A stretch of DNA of 45,572 bases from an uncultured Pelagibacteraceae bacterium (GCA_902512765.1 CABXKF010000005.1:1-45572); one strand, 5' to 3'; counted from the first letter of the stretch, positions 23,910-32,358 are shown. The notes: a model not told the origin generated them from the sequence alone. Numbers and translations: made by a program.

Positions 23910-24926
23910 ATGAAAAATAAGATTATTTTTTTTAATATCTTAATTTTTTTAATTTTTTCATTAAAATTTTCTTATTCTGATTCAAGATTTGGTGAATTAA
24001 CAGAAATGCGTGATGAAAGAATGAGAGGAAAAGACGGTCAGTGGGTAAGACCTCATCCAGGACCTTTTGTATGGAATAAAATTGAAAGGAAACAAGGAAG
24101 TTATTCCTGGGATGAAGCTGATGCACAAGTTGTTTATGCTCAAGAACATAATCAAACAATCATAGCAACTATTTGGCCGTACTCTAATTGGGAACAAAAA
24201 TCTTGTAAAAGAAAAAAAGCAAGAAGTCCTTTTGGTAAACATTTTTCAAAGTATTTGAGCAAACCTTGTTCAATGGATAATTATAAAACTTTTCTTTTAG
24301 CATTAGTAGATCGTTATGATGGAGATGGTAATAATGATATGCAAGGATTAACTAAGCCAATTATATATTGGGAGATAATGAATGAACCAGAATTTAAAAT
24401 GTTTTTTAAAGGAAAGAAAGATGAGTTCGTAGAAATTTTTAATTTTTCTTCAAAAATTATTAAGGAAAAACAAAAAGACTCTATAATTGTTATGGCAGGT
24501 GCTGCTGGAATGTTTCCAGAAAATAAAAAGTTTTGGAAATATGCTTTACCAAAAATAAAAGATAATTTTGATATTGCTAATATTCATCACATAAGCACTC
24601 CTGATGGAAAATGTGATAAAGAGCTTTGGGTTGATGAATTTGCCTCTCTTCTAAAGACAGTAAATATTAATAAACCTATTTGGGTTACAGAAGCTATGAC
24701 CTGCGGTCCCCCAGTAAAAGCTTGGATAAATGCATTTTTAAACGGAGCGGATGTTATTGTTGATGTTGGTGTAAATGCCCCAGGAAAAAAAATGAGCAAA
24801 AAAAGCAGAAAAAAATTAAATGAATTTATTACTGATTATGATAGTTTCACGGCAATTAAATTACTTTCAAAAGATCAGGTAGAGTTTTCATATAAAGATG
24901 GTTCTACTAAAATCTTACAATTTTAG
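23910..24926 (+). CDS. Secreted glycoside hydrolase-like TIM barrel (clan GH-A, GH5/GH39-like)
   Basis: A 338-residue exported protein (signal peptide to about residue 23). It begins with FVWNKIERKQGSYSWDEADAQV, the region that opens many GH-A barrels, and has the acid/base motif YWEIMNEPEF with E159 in N-E-P, and IWVTEAMTCG with E261 as the likely nucleophile. Two conserved glutamates about 100 residues apart on strands 4 and 7 are what a retaining clan-A enzyme needs. Beta-xylosidase/endoglucanase-like families are nearest; the substrate is unknown. It follows the Met-rich gene after 17 bases and precedes an FG-GAP protein gene by 13 bases, so a shared transcript is likely. Confidence 0.8.
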   Translation: MKNKIIFFNILIFLIFSLKFSYSDSRFGELTEMRDERMRGKDGQWVRPHPGPFVWNKIERKQGSYSWDEADAQVVYAQEHNQTIIATIWPYSNWEQKSCKRKKARSPFGKHFSKYLSKPCSMDNYKTFLLALVDRYDGDGNNDMQGLTKPIIYWEIMNEPEFKMFFKGKKDEFVEIFNFSSKIIKEKQKDSIIVMAGAAGMFPENKKFWKYALPKIKDNFDIANIHHISTPDGKCDKELWVDEFASLLKTVNINKPIWVTEAMTCGPPVKAWINAFLNGADVIVDVGVNAPGKKMSKKSRKKLNEFITDYDSFTAIKLLSKDQVEFSYKDGSTKILQF

Positions 24927-24939
24927 ATCATATACTTTT

Positions 24940-26457
24940 ATGAAAAAAACACTTCAAATTTTTTGTATTGTATTTTTGTTTAGTTTTAATGCTTACTCTG
25001 ATGAAAAAGTTTTTAATGAAAATGTTATATTTAAGCCTTTTAAATGTGAGCAAATAAAATCAGAATTTATTAGAACCAAGCCTAAAAATGAATGTTTAAT
25101 AATACAAAAATTAGAAAATTCTTATGAAGTTAAGCATCAGAAATATTCAAATAATACGTGGAATACACCTCAGTTAATTAAATATATTAACAATAAGGAG
25201 GGAGAGAAAATTATTGCTCATACCTGGAATAATGTAGTTGAATGGGGAAAAGAGTCGGATAAGCAACCTTTTTCTCACCTTGTAAACATTAGTTTGGATA
25301 GTCTAGATAATTTATTCAATAAAAAAAACATAAAATTAAAATCTAACCACATATCATTACCTTTAACTGCAAGAAGAATGAATGTTTTGGATGTTGATAG
25401 TGATGGTAATAAAGAATTAATTTATTTAAGTAATCGTGAAGATGGTAGAAATAGAAATAGTAGTTGGAAAGATGTAAATTATATTTTTGATTTAAATAAC
25501 AATGATTTAAAAAGTTTTGGATCACCTCATTTTTCTCATGATTTAATGTATTATGATTTTAATAAAGATGGTCATTATGAAATTATAGATTATTTTTATG
25601 GCGATCGAAAACCCGGAGCTATTGAAGTTTGTGATATAAAAACTAATAAATGTCGTACAGCTAAAAAAGCAAAAAATTTTATAGACATTGGTTTTAATCA
25701 TATTTTGCCATCAAAAAAGGGAGCAATTATTTTTGGGAGTTGTCCAGGTTTAGGAGACACAACTTTTTGTTGGGCCAAAGTTAATAGCAAGAAAAACAAA
25801 TTAAAATTTGAAAAACTTGATAGTTATCAATTTAAAGAAAAACCAACTGATAAAGCAAACTTTCTGCTATGGACAGGAGATATTAATCCTAAACCAGGTT
25901 ATTGGGAAGTTGGATCAGATAAAAAAGTTTTTAAAATGGCTGATAGGGCATGGATATCTACTGCAATAGATTTTAATAAAGATGGTAAAACTGATAGTGT
26001 AGGTATTACAAAGGATGTTATTTGTAAGCGTAAAGATAATTCAAAACCTTTCGATCGTGGAAAAGACTGTAAGACAGAAGAAACTTTGTACATTTTTAAA
26101 AACAGTAATGACAAGTCATTTGAAAAATATCAGACCATACCAACTTCTCTTAATGGTTCATTTAGAATTGAAACTGCAGATATAAACAAAGATGGCACAG
26201 AAGATCTATATGGATTTAGAGAAGACTGGTTTAATCCTTGGATAGATTGTAAAAAACAAGTTAGTGCAATGTATCTTAATCAAAACAATAAATCCTTTAA
26301 GCAAATATCAAAATCATTTAATCAAGAAAATTTTGGATTATATGGCTGTGAAAGAGCTTCTAATTTCTTTAAAAATAATAACAATTATTATAGATTATTT
26401 ATCACGTTACCATCTACAGACTCAAAGTTTGCTTATTTGGGAATTGAAAAGTACTAA
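24940..26457 (+). CDS. Secreted FG-GAP/VCBS-type repeat protein with calcium-loop motifs
   Basis: I start the gene at ATG 24940, where a signal peptide begins (MKKTLQIFCIVFLFSFNAYS); an in-frame ATG at 24898 lies inside the previous gene and would hide that signal. The 505-residue product carries at least four D-x-[DN]-x-D-G loops set in beta repeats: DVDSDGNKE, DFNKDGHYE, DFNKDGKTD and DINKDGTED. These match FG-GAP/VCBS blades of an integrin-like beta-propeller that binds calcium. Cysteine pairs (CDIKTNKC, CPGLGDTTFC) suggest disulfides outside the cytoplasm. Such proteins bind carbohydrates or other surface proteins, which fits the end of an exported-protein operon. It converges on umuC with 19 bases between stops. 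Confidence 0.78.
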   Translation: MKKTLQIFCIVFLFSFNAYSDEKVFNENVIFKPFKCEQIKSEFIRTKPKNECLIIQKLENSYEVKHQKYSNNTWNTPQLIKYINNKEGEKIIAHTWNNVVEWGKESDKQPFSHLVNISLDSLDNLFNKKNIKLKSNHISLPLTARRMNVLDVDSDGNKELIYLSNREDGRNRNSSWKDVNYIFDLNNNDLKSFGSPHFSHDLMYYDFNKDGHYEIIDYFYGDRKPGAIEVCDIKTNKCRTAKKAKNFIDIGFNHILPSKKGAIIFGSCPGLGDTTFCWAKVNSKKNKLKFEKLDSYQFKEKPTDKANFLLWTGDINPKPGYWEVGSDKKVFKMADRAWISTAIDFNKDGKTDSVGITKDVICKRKDNSKPFDRGKDCKTEETLYIFKNSNDKSFEKYQTIPTSLNGSFRIETADINKDGTEDLYGFREDWFNPWIDCKKQVSAMYLNQNNKSFKQISKSFNQENFGLYGCERASNFFKNNNNYYRLFITLPSTDSKFAYLGIEKY

Positions 26458-26476
26458 TAATTTAAAGGGAAATAAA

Positions 26477-27754
26477 TCAAGCCCTAATCGTTGGTAGACA
26501 ATAGAAGTCAGCTGTATCTATTTTAGAAGAATACTCTCTTTTCATGTTCCATTTCTTTTGAACACCAGCACTTGCAACACTTAAAGTTGATCTTCCATAT
26601 CGGTGATTAGTGCTATCAATAGATCTCATTAAACTGCTTATTTTCTCATCTTTTTCAGATGAAAATAAATTTGTTTTTTCGTTAGCATTAGAAAGTCCAG
26701 TAAGCATTACTCCTGCTTTTTGATATTGGTAACCATTTTTAAATATACTCTCAAGTATGGTAACTGCAGTTTTAACTACTTCGATACTATTGTTTGTTGC
26801 AATTGGAAAATCAATTGTTTTTGCATTTGAATAGTAGCCATAGTTTCTTTGAAAGGGACTAGTTCTAACAAATACTGTGATTGCTTTTGCAACTAACGAC
26901 TCTGATCTAATTTTCTCAGATGCATTTAAACAATAATTTGCAACTGCTTCTTTTAATTCTTGAAATCTTTCAACTCTTTTCCCAAATGATCTTGAGACAA
27001 CACAACTTTTTCTTTTTGTGGTAGTTGTCTCCAAATTAATACAAGGAATTCCTTTAAGTTCCATTGCAGTTCTTGAGCCTAAAACATTAGAAGATTTTTT
27101 GATCCAGCTGTTAGATTTATTCTTAAGTTGCTTTGCATTATAAACTCCATTTTTATTATAAAATTTTGTTAATTGTTTACCAACACCCCACACATCATTA
27201 ATTTCAATTTTTTCAAGCACAGGATCTAAGTTATCAATTCCAATTAAGCTAGTAACTCCTGATTGCTTTTTCTTTGCAATTTGATTTGCAATTTTACTTA
27301 GCGTTTTTGTTTTAGCAATTCCAATACTAGTTGGAATACCAGTCCATTGTAAAACTGTTTCTCTAATTTCCTTTCCAATTTTTTCCACATCTTGATCTGG
27401 AAAATTTGATAAATCTAAGAATGCCTCATCAATAGAATAAATTTCCATATCTGAATTAAATCTTTTAAGAGTTCGCATTACTCTTCTAGATAAATCTCCA
27501 TACAAAGAATAATTAGACGAGAAAACTTCAACTTTATTTTTAATGATAATATCTTTTGCTTTAAAATAAGGTTCACCCATTTTAATACCTAAAGCTTTTG
27601 CTTCATTAGATCTTGAAATAATACAGCCATCATTATTGGATAAAACCACAACAGGCTTTCTTCTTATTTTAGGATTGAATAATCTTTCACACGAAACGTA
27701 AAAAGAATTACAATCAACTAATGCTATTTTTTTAGTACGTAGAATGGATGACAT
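26477..27754 (-). CDS. umuC: DNA polymerase V catalytic subunit UmuC (Y family)
   Basis: An error-prone translesion polymerase of the SOS response. The 425-residue protein has the Y-family palm residues in ALVDCNSFYVSCERLF (metal-binding Asp) and EIYSIDEAFLDL (catalytic D-E), NNDGCIISRSNEAKALG in the fingers, and the UmuC-specific C-terminal RYGRSTLSVAS and KREYSSKIDTADFY. Length agrees with E. coli UmuC (422). Its start overlaps the end of umuD by 23 bases, the usual umuDC arrangement, and expression should follow the SOS box upstream of umuD. Confidence 0.96.
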   Translation of the reverse strand: MSSILRTKKIALVDCNSFYVSCERLFNPKIRRKPVVVLSNNDGCIISRSNEAKALGIKMGEPYFKAKDIIIKNKVEVFSSNYSLYGDLSRRVMRTLKRFNSDMEIYSIDEAFLDLSNFPDQDVEKIGKEIRETVLQWTGIPTSIGIAKTKTLSKIANQIAKKKQSGVTSLIGIDNLDPVLEKIEINDVWGVGKQLTKFYNKNGVYNAKQLKNKSNSWIKKSSNVLGSRTAMELKGIPCINLETTTTKRKSCVVSRSFGKRVERFQELKEAVANYCLNASEKIRSESLVAKAITVFVRTSPFQRNYGYYSNAKTIDFPIATNNSIEVVKTAVTILESIFKNGYQYQKAGVMLTGLSNANEKTNLFSSEKDEKISSLMRSIDSTNHRYGRSTLSVASAGVQKKWNMKREYSSKIDTADFYCLPTIRA

Positions 27755-28127
27755 AAGTTACAACTCCCCAGATAAAGATATCTTGTTCTTCGTTAATTAA
27801 AATTCTGTCAGTAAACTCTTTAGATCCTGACGTTAAAAACTTTTTATCTCTTTCTTGAACTAAGCTTTTAACCACAAGTTCATCATGAACGTTTGCAATC
27901 ACTGTTGAAAAGTTTCTTGGTTTTAAACTTTTATCAACTACCAATAAATCCCCATCATTAATCCCAACATCGACCATTGATTTACCTTGCACTCTGATGA
28001 TGAAAGTTGCTGGAACATTTCTTATTAAATGTATATTTAAATCAATATCTTCTTCGATATAATCAGTTGCAGGAGAAGGAAAACCAGCACCAGCTTTATG
28101 TAGATAATAAGGGATTGTTAGTTTCAT
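27732..28127 (-). CDS. umuD: UmuD, LexA-like self-cleaving subunit of DNA polymerase V
   Basis: A 131-residue member of the LexA/UmuD S24 family. The Ser-Lys catalytic dyad is S50 (VQGKSMVD) and K87 (ELVVKSLV), 37 residues apart exactly as S60/K97 in E. coli UmuD, and the self-cleavage site is A14-G15 in KAGAGFPSP. The N-terminal arm is therefore about ten residues shorter than in E. coli. RecA-stimulated cleavage would give the active UmuD' form. Its ATG directly abuts an SOS box, leaving no room for a Shine-Dalgarno sequence. Confidence 0.95.
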   Translation of the reverse strand: MKLTIPYYLHKAGAGFPSPATDYIEEDIDLNIHLIRNVPATFIIRVQGKSMVDVGINDGDLLVVDKSLKPRNFSTVIANVHDELVVKSLVQERDKKFLTSGSKEFTDRILINEEQDIFIWGVVTYVIHSTY

Positions 28128-28142
28128 GTTCTTGTTTTGTTC
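28128..28142 (-). promoter_or_regulatory. LexA (SOS) box of the umuDC operon
   Basis: The plus strand reads GTTC-TTGTTTT-GTTC, a perfect match to the alphaproteobacterial LexA consensus GTTC-N7-GTTC (GAAC-N7-GAAC on the coding strand). It touches the umuD start codon (28125-28127) with no spacer, so LexA bound here would block both transcription and the initiation region. Sequence match is direct; LexA control is inferred from family knowledge. Confidence 0.82.
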
Positions 28143-28250
28143 TACTTTATAGACTAGTTATACAATACACGCAAGAGGTTGTATTTTGAGTCTGTAACTG
28201 AATCAAAAGTGAATCAAAACGTGAACATCCAAAACCACATTTTGTGCTAT

Positions 28251-28259
28251 TGTGGATAA
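28251..28259 (-). promoter_or_regulatory. Single perfect DnaA box
   Basis: TGTGGATAA on the plus strand is the exact complement of the consensus DnaA box TTATCCACA. It lies in the intergenic gap between umuD and the next gene, about 40 bases before that gene's start. The same gap has two copies of TGAATCAAAA (28199-28208 and 28210-28219). A lone box suggests DnaA titration or regulation, not an origin; chance occurrence is possible. Confidence 0.45.
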
Positions 28260-28298
28260 CTCCAACCACTAGTAGTTTAAATTTAGGAAAATAGATTA

Positions 28299-28496
28299 AT
28301 GATTTGTATCAAAGCTGAAATACCAAAAGAGTTAAACGATATAGAAGATGAGTTAAAGGCTATTTATCATAGCAAAGATACAGTTTGTTTTTATATATTT
28401 AAAACAAGAGAATTAAGAAATGAATTTATAGAAAAAACTAAAGGGATGAATAAATATAGCAGAGAACAAATTTATAAAGAGTATCAATTAAATTAA
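28299..28496 (+). CDS. Small conserved-looking protein of unknown function
   Basis: A 65-residue, charged, probably helical protein starting MICIKAEIP and containing DIEDELKAIYHSK and TRELRNEFIEKTK. An AGGA (28285-28288) lies ten bases before the ATG, which supports translation. It has no membrane segment, signal peptide or cysteine motif. The GFA-family gene begins 13 bases later behind its own AAGAGAG. I do not recognise a family. Its position beside umuDC and the DnaA box makes SOS linkage conceivable but unproven. Confidence 0.6.
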   Translation: MICIKAEIPKELNDIEDELKAIYHSKDTVCFYIFKTRELRNEFIEKTKGMNKYSREQIYKEYQLN

Positions 28497-28509
28497 GAAA
28501 GAGAGTTAT

Positions 28510-28875
28510 ATGAAATTAAATTGTCACTGTGGAGCTATTGAAGCTGAAATTAATGTTCCAGTTAATGAATTAGCAAAAATTGTGAAATGTAATTGTTCAA
28601 TTTGTAAAAGAAAAAGTGCAACTATGGGTATGGTTAAAAATGAAGATTTTAAAATTACCAAGGGAGAAGACAAATTAAAACTTTACCAATTTCACACAAA
28701 AGTTGCTAAACATTATTTTTGTTCTGAATGTGGAATTTACACCCATCACAATCCAAGAAGCAATACTGCGATGACTGGATTTAATTTAGGATGTGTTGAT
28801 GAGGTCGATGTAGGAAACTTAAAAGATATAACTTTGATAGATGGAAAGAACCATCCAATGGATCAGAAAAAATAA
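28510..28875 (+). CDS. GFA family (CENP-V/GFA) zinc protein
   Basis: A 121-residue protein with the zinc cysteines of the glutathione-dependent formaldehyde-activating (GFA) fold: CHCGA at the N-terminus (C5, C7), CNCSICKRK near residue 29, and YFCSECGIYTHH near residue 79. The size is normal for short GFA proteins. True S-hydroxymethylglutathione synthase activity is doubtful for most of the family, so the function stays open beyond zinc binding and probable thiol adduct chemistry. It is eight bases upstream of the glycerate kinase gene. Confidence 0.9.
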   Translation: MKLNCHCGAIEAEINVPVNELAKIVKCNCSICKRKSATMGMVKNEDFKITKGEDKLKLYQFHTKVAKHYFCSECGIYTHHNPRSNTAMTGFNLGCVDEVDVGNLKDITLIDGKNHPMDQKK

Positions 28876-28883
28876 TAAGTTCG

Positions 28884-29813
28884 ATGAAAGTAACTGAGAA
28901 GTGTTTTGGTAAGGTTAAAAAAGATTGTTTTAAGTTTATTAAATCACAAGAAACTTCTGCAGAAAAGTTTAGTAATAAAGATGGGATGCTAAAGTCTTTT
29001 TTAATTCCTACGTGTTTTTGGATTGCAAAAAAAGCAAATAATAAAAAACCTTACTTTGTTGGTTTAGCGGGTGGGCAAGGAACAGGTAAAACAACAATAA
29101 GTTCAATTATAAAAATTATATTAGAAAAATATTTTAAACTTAAAGTATTTAAAATATCCATAGATGATTTTTACAAAACTCGAAAAGAAAGATTAAATTT
29201 ATCAAAAAAAGTTCATCCAATGTTAATGACAAGGGGGGTGCCTGGAACCCATGACGTACAAATGATGTTAAACTTTTTTAAAAAAGCAAAGAGCAAGAAT
29301 TTTAAAACAATTGATTTACCAAATTTCAATAAAGCAGTGGACGACAGATTCTCTAAAAAGAATTGGTATAAGATAAAAGAAAAACCTGATGTAATAATAT
29401 TTGAAGGATGGTGTGTAGGAGCCAAGGCAGAAGAAAATAAAACTCTTAAAAGATCTATTAATTCACTTGAAAAGTTGAATGACCAAAAACTTATTTGGAG
29501 AAAGTATGTAAACCAACAATTAAGGACAAAATATAAGAAATTATATTCTCAACTTAATTGCATGATTTATCTAAAAGCTAAAAACTTTACCTTGCTTCAA
29601 AAATGGAGACTAAAACAAGAGCACAAATTATGGTTAAATACTAAAAAGTCTTCTAGTCACAAAATTATGAGTAAAGGGGATGTAATAAATTTTATGCAAA
29701 CTTATCAAAGAATTACAGAAAACATGTTCAAAAAAATGCCTAAATATGCGTCTATTATTTTGAATTTAAACAGTAACCATCAAATTAAATCTGCGGTATA
29801 TAAGTCAAAATGA
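28884..29813 (+). CDS. D-glycerate 3-kinase, plant-type (GLYK) P-loop kinase
   Basis: Phosphorylates D-glycerate to 3-phosphoglycerate, the last step of the glycolate/photorespiratory salvage route. The 309-residue protein has the Walker A motif GLAGGQGTGKTT near residue 60, the substrate region SIDDFYKTRKERLNL followed by HPMLMTRGVPGTHDV, DLPNFNKAVDDR, and VIIFEGWCVGA. These blocks are those of plant GLYK and its bacterial relatives, related to uridine and pantothenate kinases. The ATG lies eight bases after the GFA gene and the stop overlaps the TolC gene (ATGA), so the three probably share a transcript. Confidence 0.88.
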   Translation: MKVTEKCFGKVKKDCFKFIKSQETSAEKFSNKDGMLKSFLIPTCFWIAKKANNKKPYFVGLAGGQGTGKTTISSIIKIILEKYFKLKVFKISIDDFYKTRKERLNLSKKVHPMLMTRGVPGTHDVQMMLNFFKKAKSKNFKTIDLPNFNKAVDDRFSKKNWYKIKEKPDVIIFEGWCVGAKAEENKTLKRSINSLEKLNDQKLIWRKYVNQQLRTKYKKLYSQLNCMIYLKAKNFTLLQKWRLKQEHKLWLNTKKSSSHKIMSKGDVINFMQTYQRITENMFKKMPKYASIILNLNSNHQIKSAVYKSK

Positions 29814-31102
29814 AAAAAATATTAATACTAGTTAGTTTAACAGCCTTTAGCTTTAGTAACGCTTTTGCAGTTACTTTATACGATGCTTTAAATCAAACTT
29901 ATCAAAATAACATTCAACTGAATGCTGAAAGAGAAAATATAAAAGCATCAGAAGAAGATATTAATATTTCAAAAGCTGATTACAAACCTACACTTACTTT
30001 AAGTGGCTCTAAAAGTTTAGAGAATACAAATAAATTAACCAATCAAAGTGGAGGAGATGCTACAATAAATGATGTAGATCCATTTACCACATCAATAAAA
30101 TTAGAACAAACGCTTCTAGACTATGGAAGAGATTTAACTCTTGAAAAAAATATTACAGCATTAGATTTAGCTAAAGCAAAATTGATTAAAAAAGAACAAG
30201 ATGTTCTTCATAGTGCGATTGATGCTTATTCAAATTTAATCTTAGCAAGAGAAAAACAAAGTATTAATAGAAAAAATTTAAATCTTTTAAGGAGACAAGT
30301 TGAAAATGACAAAATTAGATTAGACCGTGGCCAAATTACAATAACCGATTTAGCGCAGTCAGAATCTTCATTTGCTGGTGCTCAAGCTCAATTTACTCAA
30401 GCAAAAAGTGATTTATTAATTGCTAAGTTAACTTATGAAAATATAATTGGAAATTTAGAAGACCCTAATCAGTTAAAGAAAAATTCAAAATCGATTGTAA
30501 GCATTCCAAATTCTTTAAATGAAGCAATTAATTTATCTAAACAAAATAATCCAGATATTAAAATAGCAAAATTTGATTTAGTCCAATCTGAAAAAGATGT
30601 GGCAATCTCAGAATCAGATTTAAAACCTACCGCATCATTATCTCTAGAAAGATCTTATGCTGATGATATCACCTCAACAATCGATCAAAGAGAAAAAGAT
30701 GTTTTAAAAGCTACAGTCAGCTGGCCTTTTTATACAGGTGGAAAAACACTATCTACAATTAACAAAAAATCAAATTTAACTACTAGAAAAAGATTATTAT
30801 TAGATGATACTGTTAGAACCAGCGAAACCCATGTTGCAAGCGCATGGTCAAGTTTAGAATCTTCTAAGGGTTTTTTAAATTCTGTAAAAGTTCAAGTTAG
30901 AGCAGCTCAAATTGCAAATGAAGGAATTGCTGCAGAATATGAAAGAGGCTCAAGAACAACTCTTGATGTTATTCAATCAAATGCTTTATTGCTTTCTGCT
31001 CAACTTTCTCTAGCAAGTTCTGAGAAAAATTATCTTATGGCCCAGTATAACCTGCTAAAAGCAGTTGGTCTTTTAAACAGCCAATATCTAAAACTTAAGT
31101 AA
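29810..31102 (+). CDS. tolC: TolC family outer-membrane channel protein
   Basis: A 430-residue exported protein (signal peptide ending SNAFA) with the internal duplication typical of TolC: ADYKPTLTLSGS in the first half and SDLKPTASLSLERS in the second, each followed by long heptad-like helices and a beta-barrel stretch. SLEQTLLDYGRDL-like and SWPFYTGGKT segments mark the two barrel/helix junctions. It would form the outer-membrane exit duct for type I secretion or RND efflux. No inner-membrane partner is adjacent, so it may serve several systems, including export of large proteins encoded elsewhere in the window. Confidence 0.92.
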   Translation: MKKILILVSLTAFSFSNAFAVTLYDALNQTYQNNIQLNAERENIKASEEDINISKADYKPTLTLSGSKSLENTNKLTNQSGGDATINDVDPFTTSIKLEQTLLDYGRDLTLEKNITALDLAKAKLIKKEQDVLHSAIDAYSNLILAREKQSINRKNLNLLRRQVENDKIRLDRGQITITDLAQSESSFAGAQAQFTQAKSDLLIAKLTYENIIGNLEDPNQLKKNSKSIVSIPNSLNEAINLSKQNNPDIKIAKFDLVQSEKDVAISESDLKPTASLSLERSYADDITSTIDQREKDVLKATVSWPFYTGGKTLSTINKKSNLTTRKRLLLDDTVRTSETHVASAWSSLESSKGFLNSVKVQVRAAQIANEGIAAEYERGSRTTLDVIQSNALLLSAQLSLASSEKNYLMAQYNLLKAVGLLNSQYLKLK

Positions 31103-31145
31103 TTATTTGTTTTTTTAGACTATAAAATTAATATATTGCTAATGA

Positions 31146-31160
31146 GAACAAAATGTGTAC
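31146..31160 (+). promoter_or_regulatory. Near-consensus LexA box upstream of recA
   Basis: GAAC-AAAATGT-GTAC, with one mismatch to GAAC-N7-GAAC, lies 50 bases before the recA start codon, where an SOS operator is expected. The perfect copy at umuD in the same window makes a LexA regulon plausible. The match is partial, so confidence is moderate. Confidence 0.45.
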
Positions 31161-31209
31161 ATTTAATTCATGATTCGAGTGTTAAAAAAATTAAAAAAAG
31201 AGGCAAAAA

Positions 31210-32358
31210 ATGACGAAAAGTAACCTAAAAGTAGTTAAATCTACTAAAGATCAAGAAATGGATATTAAAGAAAAGAACAAAGCACTAGACGCAGCAATAG
31301 CACAAATTACCGATAATTTTGGAAAAGGCTCAGTAATGAAGCTTGGACAAAGAAGAGCAATGGATATTGAGTCTGTTTCTACAGGATCTTTAAGTCTTGA
31401 TTTGGCCTTAGGAATAGGTGGATTGCCAAAAGGAAGAATAGTTGAGGTTTATGGACCAGAGTCTTCTGGAAAAACAACATTAGCATTACAAGTTGTTGCT
31501 GAAGCACAAAAAGCTGGTGGCATTTGTGCATTTGTTGATGCAGAGCACGCTTTAGACCCAGTTTATGCAAAAAAATTAGGTGTGAATACAGAAGAACTTT
31601 TAATTTCTCAACCAGATGCTGGTGAACAAGCTTTAGAAATAGCTGATACTCTTGTTAAATCAGGATCTATTTCAGTTATCGTAATTGACTCAGTTGCAGC
31701 TTTGACTCCAAGAGCTGAAATTGAAGGTGAAATGGGTGATCACCATGTTGGTCTTCAATCTAGATTAATGAGTCAGGCTTTAAGAAAGCTAACAAGTTCA
31801 ATTTCAAATACAAACACAATGATGATTTTCATCAACCAAATTAGAATGAAAATTGGAGTTATGTTTGGAAGCCCTGAAACAACATCAGGTGGAAATGCGT
31901 TGAAGTTCTACTCATCTGTTAGAATGGATATTAGAAGAATTGGTGCCATTAAAGATAAAGATGAAATTATTGGAAACTCAACAAGAGTTAAGGTAGTTAA
32001 AAATAAAGTAGCACCACCATTTAAAGTTGTTGAATTTGATTTAATGTATGGAAAAGGGATTAGTAAAATGGGGGAACTCGTTGATCTAGGTTCTAAAGCA
32101 GATATTATAGAAAAATCAGGAGCATGGTATGCTTATAAGGGTGAAAAAATAGGTCAAGGTAGAGAAAATGCTAAAACTTATCTTGCTCAAAATCCAAAAG
32201 TAGCTGCTGAAATAGAACTATTAATAAGAGAAAAAGCAGGTGTAATTCAAAAAAAGATTGAAGGAAACCCTTTAGATCCAGAAAAAGCTGCGAAAGATCA
32301 AATAGAAGATCCAAAAGCAGAGGCTAAAGAGGAAGTAGTTCCTACTAAAAAAAATTAG
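31210..32358 (+). CDS. recA: Recombinase A
   Basis: The 382-residue ATP-dependent strand-exchange protein that drives homologous recombination and the SOS response by promoting LexA and UmuD cleavage. Walker A is GPESSGKTT, Walker B is [10 protein letters not shown], the L1 loop follows [20 protein letters not shown], and the L2 loop begins [16 protein letters not shown]. It has a lysine-rich N-terminal extension of about 20 residues before the usual DAAIAQI start and an acidic/lysine C-terminal tail. An AGAGG-like SD precedes the ATG. A strong terminator follows at 32382. Confidence 0.98.
   Translation: MTKSNLKVVKSTKDQEMDIKEKNKALDAAIAQITDNFGKGSVMKLGQRRAMDIESVSTGSLSLDLALGIGGLPKGRIVEVYGPESSGKTTLALQVVAEAQKAGGICAFVDAEHALDPVYAKKLGVNTEELLISQPDAGEQALEIADTLVKSGSISVIVIDSVAALTPRAEIEGEMGDHHVGLQSRLMSQALRKLTSSISNTNTMMIFINQIRMKIGVMFGSPETTSGGNALKFYSSVRMDIRRIGAIKDKDEIIGNSTRVKVVKNKVAPPFKVVEFDLMYGKGISKMGELVDLGSKADIIEKSGAWYAYKGEKIGQGRENAKTYLAQNPKVAAEIELLIREKAGVIQKKIEGNPLDPEKAAKDQIEDPKAEAKEEVVPTKKN

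Noticed and set aside
24898..24939. Upstream ATG for the FG-GAP protein
   Set aside because: It lies within the glycoside hydrolase gene and would place 14 residues before a complete signal peptide.
28199..28260. Chromosomal replication origin
   Set aside because: Only one DnaA box was seen, no AT-rich unwinding element with clustered boxes, and none of the usual origin genes such as dnaA, dnaN, gidA or parAB are nearby.
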